In this document: positions 33,036-45,657 of the stretch, piece by piece
Position numbering within the stretch: position 1 is the first letter of the stretch
Layout of the letters: the number at the start of each line of letters is the position of its first letter
Assembly (NCBI RefSeq): GCF_030272615.1
Contig: NC_081414.1
Coordinates: 762,977,648-763,041,647 of the forward strand
Direction of reading: 5' to 3'
Source of the DNA: Cryptomeria japonica
Taxonomy: Eukaryota > Streptophyta > Pinopsida > Cupressales > Cupressaceae
DNA length: 64,000 bases
Made by a program: the position numbers and the translations under genes
Notes under the pieces: model-generated
Seen by the model: the letters and a program-made list of their open reading frames with translations, nothing else
The model's database searches: none
Told to the model about the DNA's origin: nothing

Positions 33036-33059
33036 GTCTCGAAGTAAAGATTAGCGGTT

Positions 33060-33876
33060 TTCATACATCTAATGGTGGAAACCCTACATTTTTTTCACCA
33101 TTACAGAAGGACTTTCTTATGGAGGAATCAATTTTTTTTTCAACTCTACATTCCTTCTTCATAAGATCTCTTTTCCCACAATTACACCACTTTTCTCCAT
33201 TTAGTGGTCTTTGATCGTCATTTAGATTTCTCCCTCTTTTATCCTATCTAGGCCCTTTCTCTTTTGACTTTCCACACACATGAAAGGCATCTTGGGAGCA
33301 AAATTTCATAGAATATCTTCTTACCTCTCCTGAAAGAAGTGTGAAAATAAAGTTGGCCATCTTTGACTTTATACTACCATTGATAATAGTAGCAATTCGA
33401 TTTTTTCAATATTTGGGAAAAGAGAAAATAAATAAGATAGATTTATCTTCATATTCTAGTTTAACATATATCAAATAAATCTAACTTGTAATTAGAATAA
33501 AATAATTTAAATGATCCATAATAGATTCAAACTCTTTCATTTTTAAAGAACATAACCTTTTCTTAAGATATAATCAATTGGACAAACTTTTAGATTGATA
33601 AATGTCACCAATCCTCTTCCACAACTTGTATGTAGAGTCTTCTTTATAGACATTCAAGAGGATGGAATTTGTATGACATAACCAAATGGTTCATTATGCA
33701 TTCTTTTCCAACTCCTTGGAAGAATCATCAAATAAAGTAGAATCTTCTAGTTTCTATTCATACAAAATTGACAATTACTTATATATTTCTTCCAAATGAT
33801 CTTCCATCTCTAGTTTCCAAATCTTGTAGCCACTGCCATTAAATTTCTCAATATTTGTATGAGAACTAGAAGCCAT
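33060..33876 (-). pseudogene. copia gag fragment (element E)
   Basis: Starts at ATG (33876) with MASSSHTNIEKFNGSGYKIW then KLEMEDHLEEIYK, the usual start of copia Gag. After frameshifts it is legible as SIMDHLNYFILI, VKLEYEDKSILFIFSL, LLSGEVRRYSM and a degenerate zinc-knuckle zone near 33200. Only gag is left; the rest of the element is absent. Confidence 0.7.
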
Positions 33877-33978
33877 GACTTTCAATCCTTTTCTTAAATC
33901 TTAAATCCACAAAAAAAATTCTCACTATAGCAAAAAATATTCAACAATTAAAGAGAGTTGTCCCCCTCTCAAATGAAA

Positions 33979-33996
33979 CATTAGCTTTGATACTAA
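33979..33996 (-). other. degenerate primer binding site of element E
   Basis: Minus strand TTAGTATCAAAGCTAATG resembles TGGTATCAGAGCTAATG. It sits between the LTR at 33998 and gag. Confidence 0.6.
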
Positions 33997-33997
33997 A

Positions 33998-34602
33998 TGT
34001 TGAGAAACAAGGTGAAGAAAGCTTGCAATATTATCTTTCTTATGTCACTACCAATCTAAAAGGATTACCAAATCTAAAAATATTGCCAAATCTAAAACTA
34101 AATATGAAGTGAAAATGTGATTGCACCATTTAACATAAATCCAATTTATCAATCAGACCAAAAGATACATTGGATTTATGTAGAGAAACTCTTTCGAGAA
34201 AAAACTACTCCAAATAATGAGGGCAAGTATATTAAAATCAAAAGAAAAAAGAGACTAGAGTAATAATATACTTCAATTCACTTCTCCAAATAATCTTGGA
34301 ACTACTTGGAAAGCTCAAAGAAACTATGATAAAACAACTATGCCTAGGATCCAACTTATAGTAAAACGTGAGAGGAAAAACCATTGTTGTTTTCCTATAA
34401 CAAAGGACCTAAACCATTTGCCAAAAACCCATTCTTTGGAGAATGAATAGCCAAAAGACAATAAAATAATAAAAATCATCAAGTAACTTCTCTTTGGTTT
34501 CCAAACCCAATGCCACCTAGACTTTATATATTTCAAGTACTCTGTAACTTCAAGTGACTATTTATTTCCTCTGTGGACATCAAAGGGTTTTCATTCAACA
34601 TG
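33998..34602 (-). repeat. 5-prime LTR of element E
   Basis: About 605 bp; minus strand from TGTTGAATGAAAACC to TTTCTCAACA, so the ends form a TGTTGA/TCAACA inverted pair. A TATATAAAG box (about 34525-34533) lies near its start. The outer end is inferred from the inverted pair. Confidence 0.55.
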
Positions 34603-36100
34603 GTAAATGTAGTTTCCACAATCGCATGCCAAGCTAGAAGTCTCAAATGTGGTTCGATAGTACTTGATCCATACTTGACGATATAAGAGACTCGACTATT
34701 AAAAAGTTAAATTTTTTTATCATGAAAATAATAATGAAGTGGATCTTTTATCAAATCATTTAATTGCTCATCCATCATCTCAAACATTTATTCCTCACAT
34801 GTGGACCGATATCCTAACAAAATGGGTACATTTTCATCTTGTGTGACTCTAGACTATGATCTGGTAGAAGTTGGTGAATATGTATCTACCTTTGTGAATG
34901 ACAAGGCTTTCCTGAGGTGAAGCATCATCGATGAGTTGCTTAGAGTCAGAGGTTAGTATGATTGCTGATGTTATATGTATCAAGACAACTGCAAACAATA
35001 GGTCATTGCTGAATCTGATCAACCTTCTGGTTTATGCAAAAATAATATGGAAACCTATGTGTTTTTACTTAGCATCATTAGGAATATGTTTTTTCCAGCC
35101 TAGATTGAGCTATCATAGCAAGTCATAGCGGCCATAAGAATCTTGTTATTCACTCTCCGTGTCTTGGCCTATTTATAGTAGTTTTTAACTTAATATTAAG
35201 GAGCTACCCCAATAGCAATTTGCAAAAATAAAAATCTTAAAAAAATAAAAATGAATCTTAAAATAAAATCCAATATAAGATTAAATATTTTATAATTTGA
35301 TACATTATATCTCTAATAAACTTCAAGTTCTCTATTCTTTAAAAAATTTATTGTATTCAGAAATTCAATCAAACTAACACTTCATTCACAAAGTTAAATA
35401 TGCTTGAATAAAATGTTAAGTCCTATTAGCAACTTCATATTTTAATATTTACATAATACTAAAATTATATCATGCTATACTATATCCTGCCCAAAAAATT
35501 AGAGAGGAGAAACTATAAATAACTTTTCTCCTATACATCCTTTTAAGTGTCATGACTTATCAAGGTGATACTTACAATGTTTTATATTCCTTGTTGGCAT
35601 GGTCTATTATAGTCACTTACATAATGCATCTCCTCATCAAGGAAGTCAAAGTGAAGCTCGAGAGAGACCTTAAATGTCGATAGGTGCTTAAAGGAGGACA
35701 CGATGAAAGGTGGTCTATTAAGGCCCAACTCCCTTGGCTCAATAGAGAAAGGAGGACAAAGATGTTATATCAGTAAGGTATAGTTAAGGGGCTAAAAAAA
35801 TGATAAACCTAGTTTATCTCTTATCTTAAATACTTTTTTTTCACACAAGACATTAATATATTTTCTTTCTTAAATTTTTATGAACTCTCATAATAAGTCA
35901 CACATTTCTAATCCCTTTTTAATGAAATTAGGGTACAATGTCTATTAATAAAACCTATAAAATTGATTGTCAATATGCATGATAAGGTCTTAAATATTGG
36001 AATAAGATGTTGTGCACCTTGTATAATGCTTATAATGTTTTATGCATTATAATGTGTCTAGTGCATCTAGGGAACCTCCACGAATGTGCATCACTATGAG
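34603..36100. other. no gene seen
   Basis: AT-rich DNA with short random frames only. No repeat structure or protein similarity that I can support. Confidence 0.5.
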
Positions 36101-36600
36101 CTCACATTATGGGGACCACTTTATATGTTGTATATACCATCAAGAAATATAGCCAACTATTTTTGAAGACTTATGGTTTTTATCAATAATTACTATTGTA
36201 AAGTTGGCCACTCTAGTGCTACTTGCCTCAGAAATAAGAAAATTCAGCTTGTCTGAAAAAAATGATTATGTTATTGAAGATTCTTGCAACAACAAGGATG
36301 CTAAAAATATTGAAACTAGAGGAAAAGCCCCTATTGACTGTAATGAGATTGACATTTCTTCTTTTGTTTAAAGATGGAATGATATTACTAGTTTTCCTCC
36401 TTGGGCCAAGAAAAGAAGCTTAGATTTGGTTAACTCATGCACTATGAAATCAAAATCTTTGGAGTGATTTGGCTTTTAGCCACCTTGACTTTAGGTTGGG
36501 TGTTTGTAATTTTTAGTGAAGTTTGTTATTTGTCAGTTGTTTCTCTTGGTTGTCAAGGGTCTCGGTCCTTTCAAAATCCTTGCTTACCTCATTAAAAAAA
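36101..36600 (+). other. possible LINE ORF1 scrap with a CCHC-like motif
   Basis: One frame reads YYCKVGHSSATC near 36190-36235, reminiscent of the zinc knuckle of plant LINE ORF1, then an acidic stretch (VIEDSCNNKDAKNIETRGKA) to a stop at about 36370. The first cysteines are not convincing, so this is a weak call. Confidence 0.25.
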
Positions 36601-36779
36601 TAGATATCCGATTTGAAATGGTAGCATATAGAAAATTATATATACCCAACATATATTATAAATAGATCTAGTTATTAGAAGATAAAACAAGTGCTACATA
36701 GTGTCCAATACTTGCCTTATATTCTTACAATAATACAATAGAGAGTGCCCATAATTATACCATAGTTATAAAATTACAA

Positions 36780-37045
36780 TAATATCTATAACTAATTCAA
36801 GCCTTAACAATAACCTTAATTCTAACCTTAACATAATTTACACCCTAGCCCAAATGTTTAACCTAGTTCTAACTCTAAATCTAACATTAAATACAACCCT
36901 AAATCTATTTAAAAAATAATTTAACCCTAGTTTTGAATCAAACTCTAAGCCTAAATTTAATCTTAATTTAGAAATAATTTGAACCTTATTTTTAACCCTA
37001 ACTTTAACCCTTATTCTAACACTAACTCTTATTTAATCTTAATCA
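36780..37045 (-). repeat. degenerate telomere-like tract (CCCTAA orientation)
   Basis: Irregular runs of TAACCCTAA, CTAACCTTAAC and ACCCTAAATCTA, related to the plant telomere unit TTTAGGG on the minus strand but too degenerate for an ordered array. Confidence 0.5.
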
Positions 37046-37590
37046 TTATTATAATGATTTTAAAATTGTAATAATAAATAAGAATTAAGATTAAAGTTAT
37101 AATATAATTAAGCATTATAAATTAAGCTATTGTAATTTATTTAAATTATAACCATAAAATTAATAACAATCTTAATTTCAATTAATAATTATTTAATAAA
37201 AAAATAAATATAACAAGTAATAATAGATTTATTATTATATATTTGGGTAATGTTATTATAAATAAATTATTTATAATTAACAAATTAATATTTTAGATTA
37301 TATTATTGTATTATATAGATTTAATATTATTTGATAAAGATATATAATATTGTATTTCATTTATGTTATAAATATAATCTAGATTATAACTAAATATGTT
37401 AGTAATATTTGTCAACAATATGCATAATATTAAATTATTTATTCAAACCTCAATTTTAATTTAATATATTTAATGTTAGTAATATATTATTATATATGAT
37501 TCTATTATTCATTGATTATATATAATTAACATATTTAATTTTGATTTTCTTTTAATATAAAAATATATTTAATCCTAATATAATAATTTT

Positions 37591-39080
<1,490 letters not shown>

Positions 39081-39086
39081 AAATCA

Positions 39087-39868
39087 ATCAATCTATCAAG
39101 AAAGATTAGGTTGAAAGCTAAATGCTGTGTCATACCTTAAATATCTTAGAGATGGAGGAAGTTTGATCTGACGCCAACATCTCTCCAGTAAACTATACAC
39201 AAATAGCTTTCTATTGCTATGCTCACTTTCGAAACACAAAAAATTTCTAACCCCAACAAATTGGCCCTCCACACCAAGAAGCTCCATTCCACCTAAAAAA
39301 CCCGTCTTATGAATTCACAACACATATTAGAAGGCATTCTTGTCAACTCCTTCCAGCTCCATATCGACTTCTCCTCCTCCCAAAACAATTCCCATACAAT
39401 CGCCTTAAAGTTCATTAGGCTCAAGTCTCTAGCAAATTGTATATATCTTGCCACAAATAGAATCGTCGACTCACAAAAAACTACTTCATTGATCCATGAG
39501 TTTATCATATCCCCTAGAATTGCTAGATTTGCCTCTAGAAAAATCACAAATTCCAATCACTTAGTTTCCAGGTCCGAAATCAAAAATTTCATCACACCTG
39601 ATTCACAGATGAGATGATCTTTGGCACAAAGATTAGTAAGAACATGAAAATCCTCTTTGGGTAGAGGTAGTTCATCTTCAATCTACCATGTCGTTTCAAA
39701 GCAATGGTAAATTTGTATACAACTGGGGTTTTCTTCTGTTGGTAGACTCACAATTTTGTAGGATTCCCCGTTGTCCATTATTGCCATTACAATTAAATTC
39801 TCTACTATGATTGTGGGAATATATCTGTACATGCCTGTAAGTGGGATTTTGTTTTCGACAGTCGACAT
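39087..39868 (-). pseudogene. F-box/kelch-type protein fragment, C-terminal part
   Basis: Minus-strand frame from ATG at 39868 (MSTVENKIPLTGMYRYIP). It contains the block WSWKELTRMPSNMCCEFIRR and, after a one-base frameshift in a T-run at about 39290, MELLGVEGQFVGVRNFLCFE, LFVYSLLERCWRQIKLPP and YDTAFSFQP. This pattern (W-K-E-L-x-R-M-P, then V-G-x-x-x-F-x-C, then W-x-x-LP) is that of plant F-box proteins with kelch-like repeats, which select substrates for SCF ubiquitin ligases. The F-box itself is missing, and a TAG (about 39683) and a TGA (about 39557) interrupt the frame. Family assignment is from motif memory; moderately sure. Confidence 0.55.
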
Positions 39869-39869
39869 C

Positions 39870-40090
39870 TTTTCCCGATGGTCGTGATGTGATGGGGGCG
39901 AGGGAACGTGGGCAAGTAAATTTTTTCTTAGATTGTGTCATGTGTATTGCATGAATCTAGAAGACTTTGTGATCACCAAAAGAAAGGGAATAGTCACCAA
40001 CTAACCCTAATTTATTATTTTGTTGTGTTTTTTTTGTCAATTGATTTTGCTCTACAAGTTATCGACTCGTTAGGGTTTATAGTGAACTAT
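39870..40090 (-). repeat. sequence block upstream of the F-box-type fragment, duplicated at 42465-42740
   Basis: The stretch from GTCGACATCTTTTCCC through GGGAATAGTCACCAACTAACCCTAATTT to TTTTGTTGTGTTTTTT recurs at 42465-42740. It lies where the 5-prime region of the minus-strand gene fragment would be. Confidence 0.65.
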
Positions 40091-40450
40091 CATTTCCTTG
40101 CATTTTACCATGGATTCTTGTTCCTATGCAAGTTATCATCTCATTAGGGTTTACCATCATCTATCATTTTCTTACCATGGATTCTTGTTGCTGTGAAAGT
40201 TAACCTTCTTTTGGTTTTGTTACGGTTTCAATTTTCTCCTCTTTTGTTTGCTAATTTTCTTGTCATTGTCTTTCCTTTGCAGGTTGGGAGTGCTTTTAGA
40301 TTTTAGGGTTCCGTGGTGGTTGACGTTCAATAGTTTAATGCTATTAATCTACAAGGTTGTGGCGTAGTGCTAGGGTTTATCGTGATCTATCATTTTGTTA
40401 CCGTGAATCATCATTGCTCTGCAACCCATTAATGTGCATGTGTATAGGTG
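40040..40450. repeat. degenerate 80-90 bp tandem units
   Basis: Units of the form TTAGGGTTTA-x-CATCTATCATTTTCTTACC-x-TGGATTCTTGTTGCT occur at about 40058, 40143 and 40370, with the first two adjacent. Confidence 0.55.
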
Positions 40451-40895
40451 ATTAGGGTTTCATTCTTTGCAAATTTCCTCATATTTTGTTTCTTGGCCCT
40501 AACTTTCATGTTAACTATTTTTGGCTTTGCAGGTTGCAAGTGATTTCATTTAGTACGTCGTGGTTGAGGTGAAATAGTTTAACACCTACTCATGTGTAGG
40601 ATTCCGGTTGCTTGCAGGTAATGTTTTTAAACTACTTAACCCGAAATAGGTTTTCCTCTCTAAGTGTTTTACAATTTCTATTTTTTTCATCCTAACAGGT
40701 TGCTACATCTTTTTGGGGTTTTCACTTTGTTTATTAGGGTTTCAGAGTAGTTGACATCTAGTATTTTAACACCAATTAATGGGCAAGTTTAGGAATTCGT
40801 GGTGGTTGCCCTGCAACATTCTAAGCGTCAGTTTTTGAGACTCAGTGCAAGACAAAGTGCAACTGGCAAGAAAAATTCCCAGGTAAGTTTTTAAA

Positions 40896-41442
40896 CCTAT
40901 ATGTTGTGAAAGTAAACTGTAAGTATATATTTTAAATTTTGAGTTATTTTGCTCTGTTCCCTTTTGTCTATCAAAATATGTCAACTATGACTAAAACCAA
41001 TAAGTCAAAATTTCATTTCATATTTTTCCTTCTGCAATTTGGTATTTGTTTAAAAGGGTTTAGATCTTAGAATTGTAGGGCCTGTATGTTGTGAAAGTAA
41101 ACTGTAAGTATATATTTTAAATTTTAAGTTAATTTTCTTAGTCTCTATCAATATATGTCAACTACGACTAAAAACAATAAGTCAAAATTTCATTTCATAC
41201 TTTTTCTTTGGCAATTTGGTATTTGTTTAAAAGAGTTTAGATTTTATAATTGTAGGGCCTGTATGTTGTGAAAGTAAACTGCAAGTATATATTTTAAATT
41301 TTTAGTTAATTTGCTCAATCCCCTTTTGACTATCAAAATATGTCAACTACGGCTAAAAAAAATAAGTCAAAATTTCATTTAATATTTTTCTTTATGCAAT
41401 TTGGTATTTGTTTAGAAGGGTTTAGATCTTAGAATTGTAGGG
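40896..41442. repeat. three tandem copies of a 177-185 bp unit
   Basis: Units begin CCTRTATGTTGTGAAAGTAAACTG at 40896, 41081 and 41258 and end TTAGAATTGTAGGGCC. All three are about 90 percent alike. There is no coding potential. Confidence 0.85.
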
Positions 41443-41820
41443 CCAAGTGTATGGTGATTATAGTGCGTAAAGCATTTTGAATTGACAATTGCAATGGTGT
41501 AGTGGCCAGTCAATTTACTTTCTATAGACAACAGTAACTTTAATCTATACGTAACATTACTGATTGGTAGCCTATAGAATGGTAGGGGTAGCCGCAAAAC
41601 TCTAAGAATTTTTTGAATAATTACAATCAATATAATAATTTGTTGAGCCCATAGAGCCATTGAAGGGAGCAAGATTTATTACGCCCCCCTACTATTTTAA
41701 ATTCACATGTATCTTTGTGTGTATGTGTGTCAGTACAGATACACTCAACTTTATAAAAATTAGATAGATACATATATATAAACATATATAAATGTGTGTA
41801 TATATATATATATATATATA

Positions 41821-42350
41821 TCATGCGATTGAGAAGGTGGCAAAATTTCCTATCAAAACCATTTTGCAGAACAATGTACATGTACTTTGAGATTTATGCA
41901 ATACACTCCAAACTCCTCATATTGGATCTCTACTTTATTTCAATAGCTGGCAGATTTTGGGGAAGATAATATTATTTTCTATAATTATTTTCCCCTCTTG
42001 GAGTACTTAGATGGTTATTAAAGTAATTTTTTTTGTCAAACATTCATCTATACAAATAAAAAAAACTTCCACCTTGGGGATTAACAACTGCTACTTTCTA
42101 AATTATAAATTAAAAAAAATAATTTGTTAACTGCTTAGAGATAGGTCATGTGATTGAGAAGGTGGTGAAATTTCCTATGAAAAATATTTTGTAGAATAAT
42201 GTACATGTACTCTTAGATTTATGCAATACATTAAACTCCTCCTATTGGATCTCTACTTTATTTCAATAGATGGAAGATTTAGGGGAAGCTACTATTATTT
42301 TCTGCTATTATTTTCCCCTCTTACAGTACTCAGTTGGATGGTTAAAGTAA
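41821..42350. repeat. direct duplication, about 205-bp copies 326 bp apart
   Basis: 41821-42030 and 42147-42350 share TCATGYGATTGAGAAGGTGG through TATTGGATCTCTACTTTATT to TTTCCCCTCTT. Confidence 0.8.
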
Positions 42351-42464
42351 AAATCTATTCAAAGGGAAAAAAATCCTTAAAAATTATGTCTTACTATTAC
42401 TACATCATTTTATTAAGCCGATAGGCTTTAAGTGGGGGCTTTTACCCACCAAAGTGTAAGACAT

Positions 42465-42740
42465 TCCGACACATTTTGTTTTTGGCGGTCGACAACTTTT
42501 CCCCGTGGAAATGAATTTTTGCTTAGATTAGGCTGTGTGTATTGCACGAATAGTGAATACTTTGTGATCGCCAAAAAAAAGGGAATAGTCAGTGGCTAAC
42601 CCTAATTTGTTAAAAAAAAGGGAATAGTCAGTGGCTAACCCTAATTTGTTAAAAAAAAGGGAATAGTCAGTGGCTAACCCTAATTTGTTATTTTGTTGTG
42701 TTTTTTCCATCAATTGCTTTTGCTCTGCAATGTTTCAATT
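42465..42740. repeat. second copy of the F-box upstream block with 39-bp triplication
   Basis: Copy of 39870-40090 in which a 39-bp unit (AAAAAAAAGGGAATAGTCAG then TGGCTAACCCTAATTTGTT) is repeated three times at about 42571-42690. The repeats are virtually identical, so the expansion is recent. Confidence 0.85.
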
Positions 42741-43690
42741 GTTTGGCGGTTAGGAATTAGTAACTGATGAGTGATGAAAATTGGTTAATCTTAAATCTGT
42801 AATATTCTTTTGTATTGTTTTGAGTTGATTTATTCTGCAAGTTTTCAATTGATTAAGGTATACAAAGAGTAAGTGATAGCTAATAAAAAGTAGTTACCAC
42901 TAATCTATTATTTTCTTCTATTTGGTTTTCTGCATCTCATTTACGTGCGAATTGTTTTCTTCTATTTCCTTATTAACCAAATAGTCTATTCTTGCAATGG
43001 ATATAAAAAAAATTACATAATTAATAATCAATAAACCTAAACCAACACTTAAGATTCTAAGGAAAACACAATACGATACAGTAAGTAGCCATTATAAAAA
43101 AAAGACAATGTTCTCATTACATGATAACTTATACATTTAATTTCTTAGCAATTATTGATAATTATTTAGTTTTACATTTATTATGGTTTCCTTTCCAGTT
43201 TGTTGTGTTTAACTATCTGTAAAGTAAATTTATTGATTGAAAAATGATCTTTGTTGAGGTGCATCATTTAGGTCACCTACATTAGGTTGTCTAGAGTCAT
43301 CAACATACAATATTTTGGCCTAGATGACATTTCCTTCTGTAATATTAATGGAGTTTGTAATTTACTAAATGTAAGGATAATCTCTAATTTCACTTTTCTT
43401 GTAATGTAAAGGAAATGTATAATTTATTAAATGAAATTCATTTGTGTAATTTTCTTCTCTTTTGTTTTCGATGCTCATTTTCATCTGGATTCTTTCTAGC
43501 CTGTAAGTTTTTGATTGTTGACGTTTTAGTTTAATGGTTCTCTTGAGCACTCAATTAATTCTTTTTTTGCATTTTTTAACAATTTTTTGTTTTTCTTTCA
43601 CATTGGCTTGGTTTTTCTCCTCTATTAACTTTTTTAACAATTTATTTTGATTTGTTGGTTCTCATAGAATAGAGCCACATTAATTCAATC
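42741..43690. other. no gene seen
   Basis: AT-rich non-coding DNA without recognisable repeats or protein similarity. Confidence 0.5.
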
Positions 43691-43701
43691 AAAAAATTTC
43701 A

Positions 43702-43920
43702 ATGAATAGAGTGATGAAAGAAAGAGAGGACATTAATAGTGTCATGAAGAAGCTATTGCAAGAGAGAAACAAGGTAAAGGAGAACCTCAGAAAGCTGATT
43801 CATCAACTTGAACATAAAATTACCAAGCAGTCAAGAAAACCTCCTCCTATTCCTGCCACTCTTGTTTCCACCATTCCTAGTATGGAATTATGCCCTCTTT
43901 CTATACCAACTCCTGAATAG
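43702..43920 (+). CDS. small charged ORF, 72 aa, unknown
   Basis: ATG frame MNRVMKEREDINSVMKKLLQ followed by a basic, helix-prone stretch (coiled coil likely) and a proline-rich tail (KPPPIPATLV). Past its TAG the frame stays open for another 33 codons to about 44020. No family recognised; it may be an exon or gene fragment, or chance. Confidence 0.25.
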   Translation: MNRVMKEREDINSVMKKLLQERNKVKENLRKLIHQLEHKITKQSRKPPPIPATLVSTIPSMELCPLSIPTPE

Positions 43921-44361
43921 TTAATAGATCCACTAGTTATTTTTGAGCTAGGAGACAAGATGCTTAAGTGGAATGATAACCAACTTGGATGGGTTGCATG
44001 GGTAGATACTGCCTATATTTAATTAGTCGCTCTTTCATCGGTTTAACTCTTCTTTTGATTATATTTTGAGATTCAAAGTAATCTTCGTAATCTTCGTACT
44101 TGATTGTTATATGTGTCAATCATAAACTAGAACTCTAATTTTTTGTAATGTTGTGCCTATTACAAGTAACATAATAAAAGTATCCATGCACCAAAATGTT
44201 GATTCAATTTTTCTTTTGTTTATGTTAATTTTTTAGTTTCCTTCTATTCCATCCTGATGAATACCTAAATGCATTCATATGTGTATTCAAATTTACAATG
44301 TCCCTTTATATTGAAAACATTATAAATTGTGTTAAAATTACAAAAGCATAACATTCATAGT

Positions 44362-44825
44362 TGTTGGTGTAAATAATTATTCATCATGGATATTATTACA
44401 CCTTACTTAAGTTTACTTAGGTACATGCATTTCATAGTAGTTTGGGTATGAGACACTTGGGTGTTTGTGCCACATTGGGATAGTGTGTGTAGGAGAATTT
44501 CCACCTTTTATGGTGTGATCTTGTTGTTACACTCCACATTCAGTGGGTGATCCACCTCATGTGGAATATTATATTGTTTCTCCTACCTACCCACACCTAT
44601 TTCCTACCTACCTTTGTTTCTTATTAAGCCACATATCATGTTTGTGTGCTCGCATATCTGTATAGCCTTGCTTATATAAGCAGGCTCATATTCATTGTAT
44701 GTATCGATTAATGATCCAGTTGATCATATTTTTCATCTTGATATAATACAGTTTATTTCTATCATCTATTTTGTTCTCTTTTATTTGTGCTTTCCATTGC
44801 CTCTTGAACTTGGCAAAATCTCACA
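44362..44825 (+). repeat. 5-prime LTR of element F
   Basis: TGTTGGTGTAAATAATTA to CAAAATCTCACA. TATATAA at 44673-44679 is a likely promoter box; the 3-prime LTR keeps it at 48393-48399. Confidence 0.93.
44673..44679 (+). promoter_or_regulatory. LTR TATA box of element F
   Basis: CTTATATAAGCAGG in the 5-prime LTR, about 310 bp from the LTR start; conserved in the 3-prime LTR. Confidence 0.55.
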
Positions 44826-44842
44826 TGGTATCAGAGACATTA
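44826..44842 (+). other. primer binding site of element F, tRNA-Met type
   Basis: TGGTATCAGAGACATT abuts the 5-prime LTR with no gap; the first 11 bases match the plant initiator-Met primer site. Confidence 0.85.
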
Positions 44843-45657
44843 GAGTATCATTGGTTTGCTAATTGAGAGAAATTTGATGCTATTTGGGGTTTACATTTTG
44901 GATCTTTCTATTGCAGGTTTTTATTGAAGCTTGATGGGTCAAAATTGAGGTTACCATTGGATTGAGGGGGTCCAAGAAAGTCATTTTTGCCTTTTGTTTC
45001 ATCCAAATTAGGCTTTGGAGGCCAAATCTAGAGGTGGTTGAAGTTTGATGCTGCAGAGAAAATTTTCCAAAAATTATAATTTTGTAGGCATTTTTCAAAT
45101 AGTGATATCTCACTCATCCGGACTCATTTTTTCAAGCAATTTTTTTTGTTTTGGGGTATAATTTTGTGATCTGTACAATGGTGTAGGAGTTTTCTAATTT
45201 TTGGATGCAAGTTTTTTGGAAATCGTGAAATCCTGATTTTTACAACTTTGGAGGCTTCGTTTGGGCTCATATGAACTCCTTTTCAGGTGCCATGTTTTTT
45301 GAAAGTGCATATTTTTTCATCTACTTTCATAATATGCCATATGTTTGCAGTGATTTTAAGTAGAAATTGTACTTTCAGTATTTGGCCTTTTTTGGCATAT
45401 TTGGTACTTGTATTTTGCTTGGATCTCAGTTTAGATCACTAGCAGTATTTGTTGAAGTCTCTTAGATCTCATTTTGAGAAGTTGTAAATTGAAATTAGAA
45501 GTCCACTTTGCCTTGTTTTGTAAGTGGCCCATTGTATACGCACTAAGTATAAAGTGCTAAAATGACCATTTTGGGGGGATTTCTTGATTGAGTATTTTGG
45601 GGGGTTGTCCTATGTGATTGTTCCTCTCTCTATCTTGTGTTTTTTAATTTTGGTGCT

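Noticed and set aside
35200-36100. Possible gene in a quiet AT-rich stretch
   Set aside because: Only frames shorter than 60 codons; no splice-consistent set or similarity.
40766-41000. Minus frame of 72 codons
   Set aside because: Overlaps the tandem 180-bp units and has no coherent composition.
40896-41442. CRISPR-like array
   Set aside because: Units are contiguous without unique spacers and the DNA is a plant genome; a plain tandem repeat.
45637-45657. Upstream start of the F gag frame
   Set aside because: The codon at 45637 is GTG; the first ATG in a conserved gag start context is 45658.
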